Part shown: one piece after another, positions 5,786-6,910 of the stretch
Numbering within the stretch: the stretch's first letter is position 1
Layout of the letters: each line of letters opens with the position of its first letter
Source of the DNA: Deinococcales bacterium
GTDB lineage: Bacteria; Deinococcota; Deinococci; Deinococcales; Deinococcaceae
DNA: 6,910 bases
Assembly: GCA_014378225.1 (NCBI GenBank)
Contig: JACMOA010000228.1
Coordinates: 1 to 6,910 of the forward strand
Reading direction: 5' to 3'
Notes under the pieces: model-generated
Told to the model about the DNA's origin: nothing
Databases searched by the model: none
The model's input: only the letters and a program-made list of their open reading frames with translations
Made by a program: the position numbers and the translations under genes

Positions 5786-5890
5786 TTGCAAACGCTAGCG
5801 GCTCTGCCGCTCTGTCCAAGAAGCGGACAGGCCCGTGAGGTGCCGCTCTGTCCAAGACGCTAAAAACAGGTCGGCGTTTGACGTTTGCAA
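5786..5890. repeat. Composite repeat element upstream of comF with terminal inverted repeats
   Basis: TTGCAAACG (5786-5794) and CGTTTGCAA (5882-5890) form a perfect 9-bp inverted pair; CAAACGC and GCGTTTG (5874-5880) offer an overlapping alternative. Between them lie two perfect 17-bp direct repeats TGCCGCTCTGTCCAAGA (5805-5821 and 5841-5857). The second is the right half of the 37-bp element 5823-5859 (copy B), whose other copy is in ispD. CTGTCC/GGACAG pairs allow alternative hairpins. No ORF within it is supported, and no CTCGAG is present. The gap 5756-5905 holds only this element, the comF start region and a hairpin. Confidence 0.7.
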
Positions 5891-5903
5891 CCTCGCAAGA
5901 GGT
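5890..5903 (-). other. Short hairpin after the 173-aa gene
   Basis: ACCTC and GAGGT form a 5-bp stem around a 4-nt loop, 2 nt after the TAG stop (5906-5908) read on the minus strand. No T-run follows, so it may be a weak terminator, an RNA 3' end structure or chance. Confidence 0.3.
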
Positions 5904-5905
5904 CC

Positions 5906-6427
5906 CTACTTGCACACCTCATCCACAAAAAGCGGTAACGCAATGGCCTCTACCCTCGCGTAAGCCGCTTCCATCGAGAGCGGATGCACACTGGGCGCAG
6001 CCAGTCCGAAACACGCCTGGTAATGTAAGCTCACCAGCGGTAGTTTTTCGCCCAAACGCTCCACTTCAAAGGCGCTGAGCAGAGTATTGAAGGCGCTCGA
6101 GCTGTTGAGGGTGGGGTGTCCACCTTGCCGAATCGCGGCCCGTAGAAAGTCCGCCACTTCGCTGGAGTTGCGCCAGAATCCGAACTGGGTTTTTTCGGTC
6201 AGCACGTCAATTTGGCGCAATCCCGCCAGCGGAATCTCCTTGCGTACCAGTTTGCGGGCCAAATCTTGGCGCTCTAGCCTTAAGCGGGCATACTCGCCCA
6301 GCGAGACAAAAAGGTGCTGCGGAGCAACTTTTCCGCCGATAGCCCCGCGCAAACGGAAGGCCATCACGTAATCCTGATACTCCTCGAGCAGTATTTCCAC
6401 TGGTTTTTCCGGCGACTTTAAAGCCAT
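5906..6427 (-). CDS. Unrecognised 173-aa soluble protein
   Basis: I do not recognise this protein. It is soluble in character, with no signal peptide or membrane segment. The N-terminal half is charged (about residues 30-72, rich in Arg/Lys/Glu, including LRLERQDLARKLVRKE) and probably helical. The middle contains KTQFGFWRNSSEVADFLRAAIRQGGHPTL; the C-terminal part is more hydrophobic with many Ala. No catalytic motif stands out. ATG 6425-6427 is the start: TAAACT lies 6 nt upstream with no Shine-Dalgarno near, fitting a leaderless message. It has only two CTCGAG copies, fewer than most neighbours. It lies between the LON-domain gene and comF on the same strand, but with 113-bp and 150-bp gaps. 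Confidence 0.85.
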   Translation of the reverse strand: MALKSPEKPVEILLEEYQDYVMAFRLRGAIGGKVAPQHLFVSLGEYARLRLERQDLARKLVRKEIPLAGLRQIDVLTEKTQFGFWRNSSEVADFLRAAIRQGGHPTLNSSSAFNTLLSAFEVERLGEKLPLVSLHYQACFGLAAPSVHPLSMEAAYARVEAIALPLFVDEVCK

Positions 6428-6479
6428 AATAATAGTTTATCCCGTCCTCGAGCGAATCTTTCTGGTTTGTATCCGGTCA
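6428..6479 (-). promoter_or_regulatory. Leaderless-type promoter of the 173-aa gene with shared upstream motif
   Basis: On the minus strand TAAACT (6434-6439) is followed by ATTATT and then ATG. CGCTCGAG ends 7 nt before the -10 box, as upstream of ubiX. TGACCGGATACAAACC (6464-6479) is the upstream motif, also seen with one extra base at 1338-1354 and in part at 1295-1305. No good -35 box lies at the usual distance. Confidence 0.45.
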
Positions 6480-6501
6480 AAAAAGTCTTTAAATACAAGA
6501 C
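6479..6501 (-). terminator. Weak candidate terminator after the LON-domain gene
   Basis: On the minus strand GTCTT (6497-6501) can pair with AAGAC (6485-6489) around a 7-nt loop, directly followed by six T (6479-6484). The stem is only 5 bp and AT-rich, so efficiency is doubtful. It lies about 40 nt after the upstream gene's stop. Confidence 0.4.
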
Positions 6502-6540
6502 CCTGCCAAGAATCTTTCAACTGATAACTGACTACCCAAA

Positions 6541-6910
6541 TCAATTCAACATCCTGTCCGCAGGCGGCTGCCAATCGTTGGGGTCCGGTAAAAATCGCTC
6601 GAGCACCCGCCAGCGCTCGGAAAGGTCTGAGGCCTCGAGCACCTGTTGCATCTGGTCGCCCTGAAGCTGCATGTTTCCTGCCACAAAAGACGCCTGAAGC
6701 AGCGTATCGGCGGGTTGATTTTCGCGCAGCATCACCTGAACATCAGGAGGAAAATTCTGGGCGAAACGCTCAAATACGTCTGCACCCCGCACGGTGGCGT
6801 CTTCGGGGTCTGTTTGCTCGAGCGGAAGCATTTCAACTTCGGCGCTGAGGTAGCTGTAGCGGGTTTCGTCAAACTCGAGGACCTTAAAACGCTCACCGCC
6901 CAAAATCAGA
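6541..6910 (-). CDS. LON substrate-binding-domain protein, N-terminus cut by window edge
   Basis: About 122 C-terminal residues are visible. The stretch LILGGERFKVLEFDETRYSYLSAEVEML matches the end of the beta-barrel part of the LON N-terminal (substrate-binding) domain, which typically reads G.xRF.V.......Y..A.V..L. It is followed by a helical part (ERFAQNFPPDV... LLQASFVAGNMQLQGDQMQQVLEASDLSERWRVLERFL), also typical of that domain. The chain ends soon after, so no ATPase or protease domain follows. This is a stand-alone LON-domain protein, not Lon protease. Such proteins are widespread and of uncertain role. The frame stays open through the right edge; TTG 6901-6903 is an internal Leu codon, not a start. 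Confidence 0.8.
   Translation of the reverse strand, partial: LILGGERFKVLEFDETRYSYLSAEVEMLPLEQTDPEDATVRGADVFERFAQNFPPDVQVMLRENQPADTLLQASFVAGNMQLQGDQMQQVLEASDLSERWRVLERFLPDPNDWQPPADRMLN

Larger units (their letters stand above)
85..6879. repeat. Highly iterated palindrome CTCGAG, 51 dispersed copies
   Basis: The hexamer CTCGAG occurs 51 times by hand count, first at 85-90 and last at 6874-6879. About 2 are expected from base composition. About two-thirds are followed by C and about half preceded by G, so the core tends toward GCTCGAGC. Copies lie in every gene. Most are read as Leu-Glu, several as Ser-Ser/Ser-Arg and a few as xx-Arg-xx. Others lie in intergenic DNA (1280, 1799, 4162, 4320, 6447). 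One-base variants such as CTCGAA or TTCGAG occur only a few times. Confidence 0.95.

Noticed and set aside
5756..5791. TTG 5791 as the comF start
   Set aside because: It adds 12 residues that overlap the inverted-repeat element and has no Shine-Dalgarno. GTG 5755 gives a family-like N-terminus and has a -10-like box at leaderless spacing. It is kept as an alternative.
5805..5857. CRISPR array
   Set aside because: There are only two 17-bp direct repeats, overlapping hairpin halves of one element, with no further units and no cas genes.
5786..5890. Insertion sequence with transposase
   Set aside because: The block is only about 105 bp, and no transposase frame is present anywhere in the window. 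At most it is a small non-autonomous repeat.

Overview
The window reads like a chromosomal housekeeping region from a member of Deinococcota (Deinococcus/Meiothermus-like). This placement is an inference. It rests on SecD and SecF being fused in one polypeptide (as in Thermus and Deinococcus), moderate-to-high GC with TTG/GTG starts, several genes whose -10 box sits 6-7 nt before the start codon (leaderless-type promoters, common in Deinococcus), and a DUF1684 protein. The species cannot be fixed from the sequence.

Layout. Positions 1-1259 (minus strand) hold ubiX (flavin prenyltransferase) followed by ispD (MEP-pathway cytidylyltransferase; its C-terminus lies off the left edge). The two are coupled by a TTGA stop/start overlap. 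A divergent intergenic region follows. Positions 1388-4122 (plus) hold a small unrecognised membrane-anchored protein and then the fused secDF. A gap of about 225 bp contains a candidate promoter and a good intrinsic terminator. Positions 4349-5108 (plus) hold a YbcJ-type S4 RNA-binding protein overlapping a DUF1684 protein. These converge on comF (5120-5755, minus). Behind comF lies a repeat-rich spacer, then an unrecognised 173-aa protein (minus), then a LON-domain protein (minus) whose N-terminus is off the right edge. The genes do not form one pathway. They cover isoprenoid precursor synthesis, prenyl-FMN cofactor synthesis, protein export, RNA binding and DNA uptake.

Two patterns cut across the genes. 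First, the palindrome CTCGAG occurs 51 times by hand count (about 2 expected), in all codon phases and also between genes. It is a highly iterated palindrome comparable in kind to HIP1 of cyanobacteria. Second, a 37-bp imperfectly palindromic repeat occurs in the spacer upstream of comF and again inside ispD. In ispD it adds about 13 in-frame residues exactly where the protein is longer than E. coli IspD. This resembles the protein-invading palindromic elements known in Rickettsia. These two are the most interesting observations. A third, weaker one is a shared motif (GACCGGATACA, then CGCTCGAG, then a TANNNT box, then ATG) upstream of ubiX and of the 173-aa gene.
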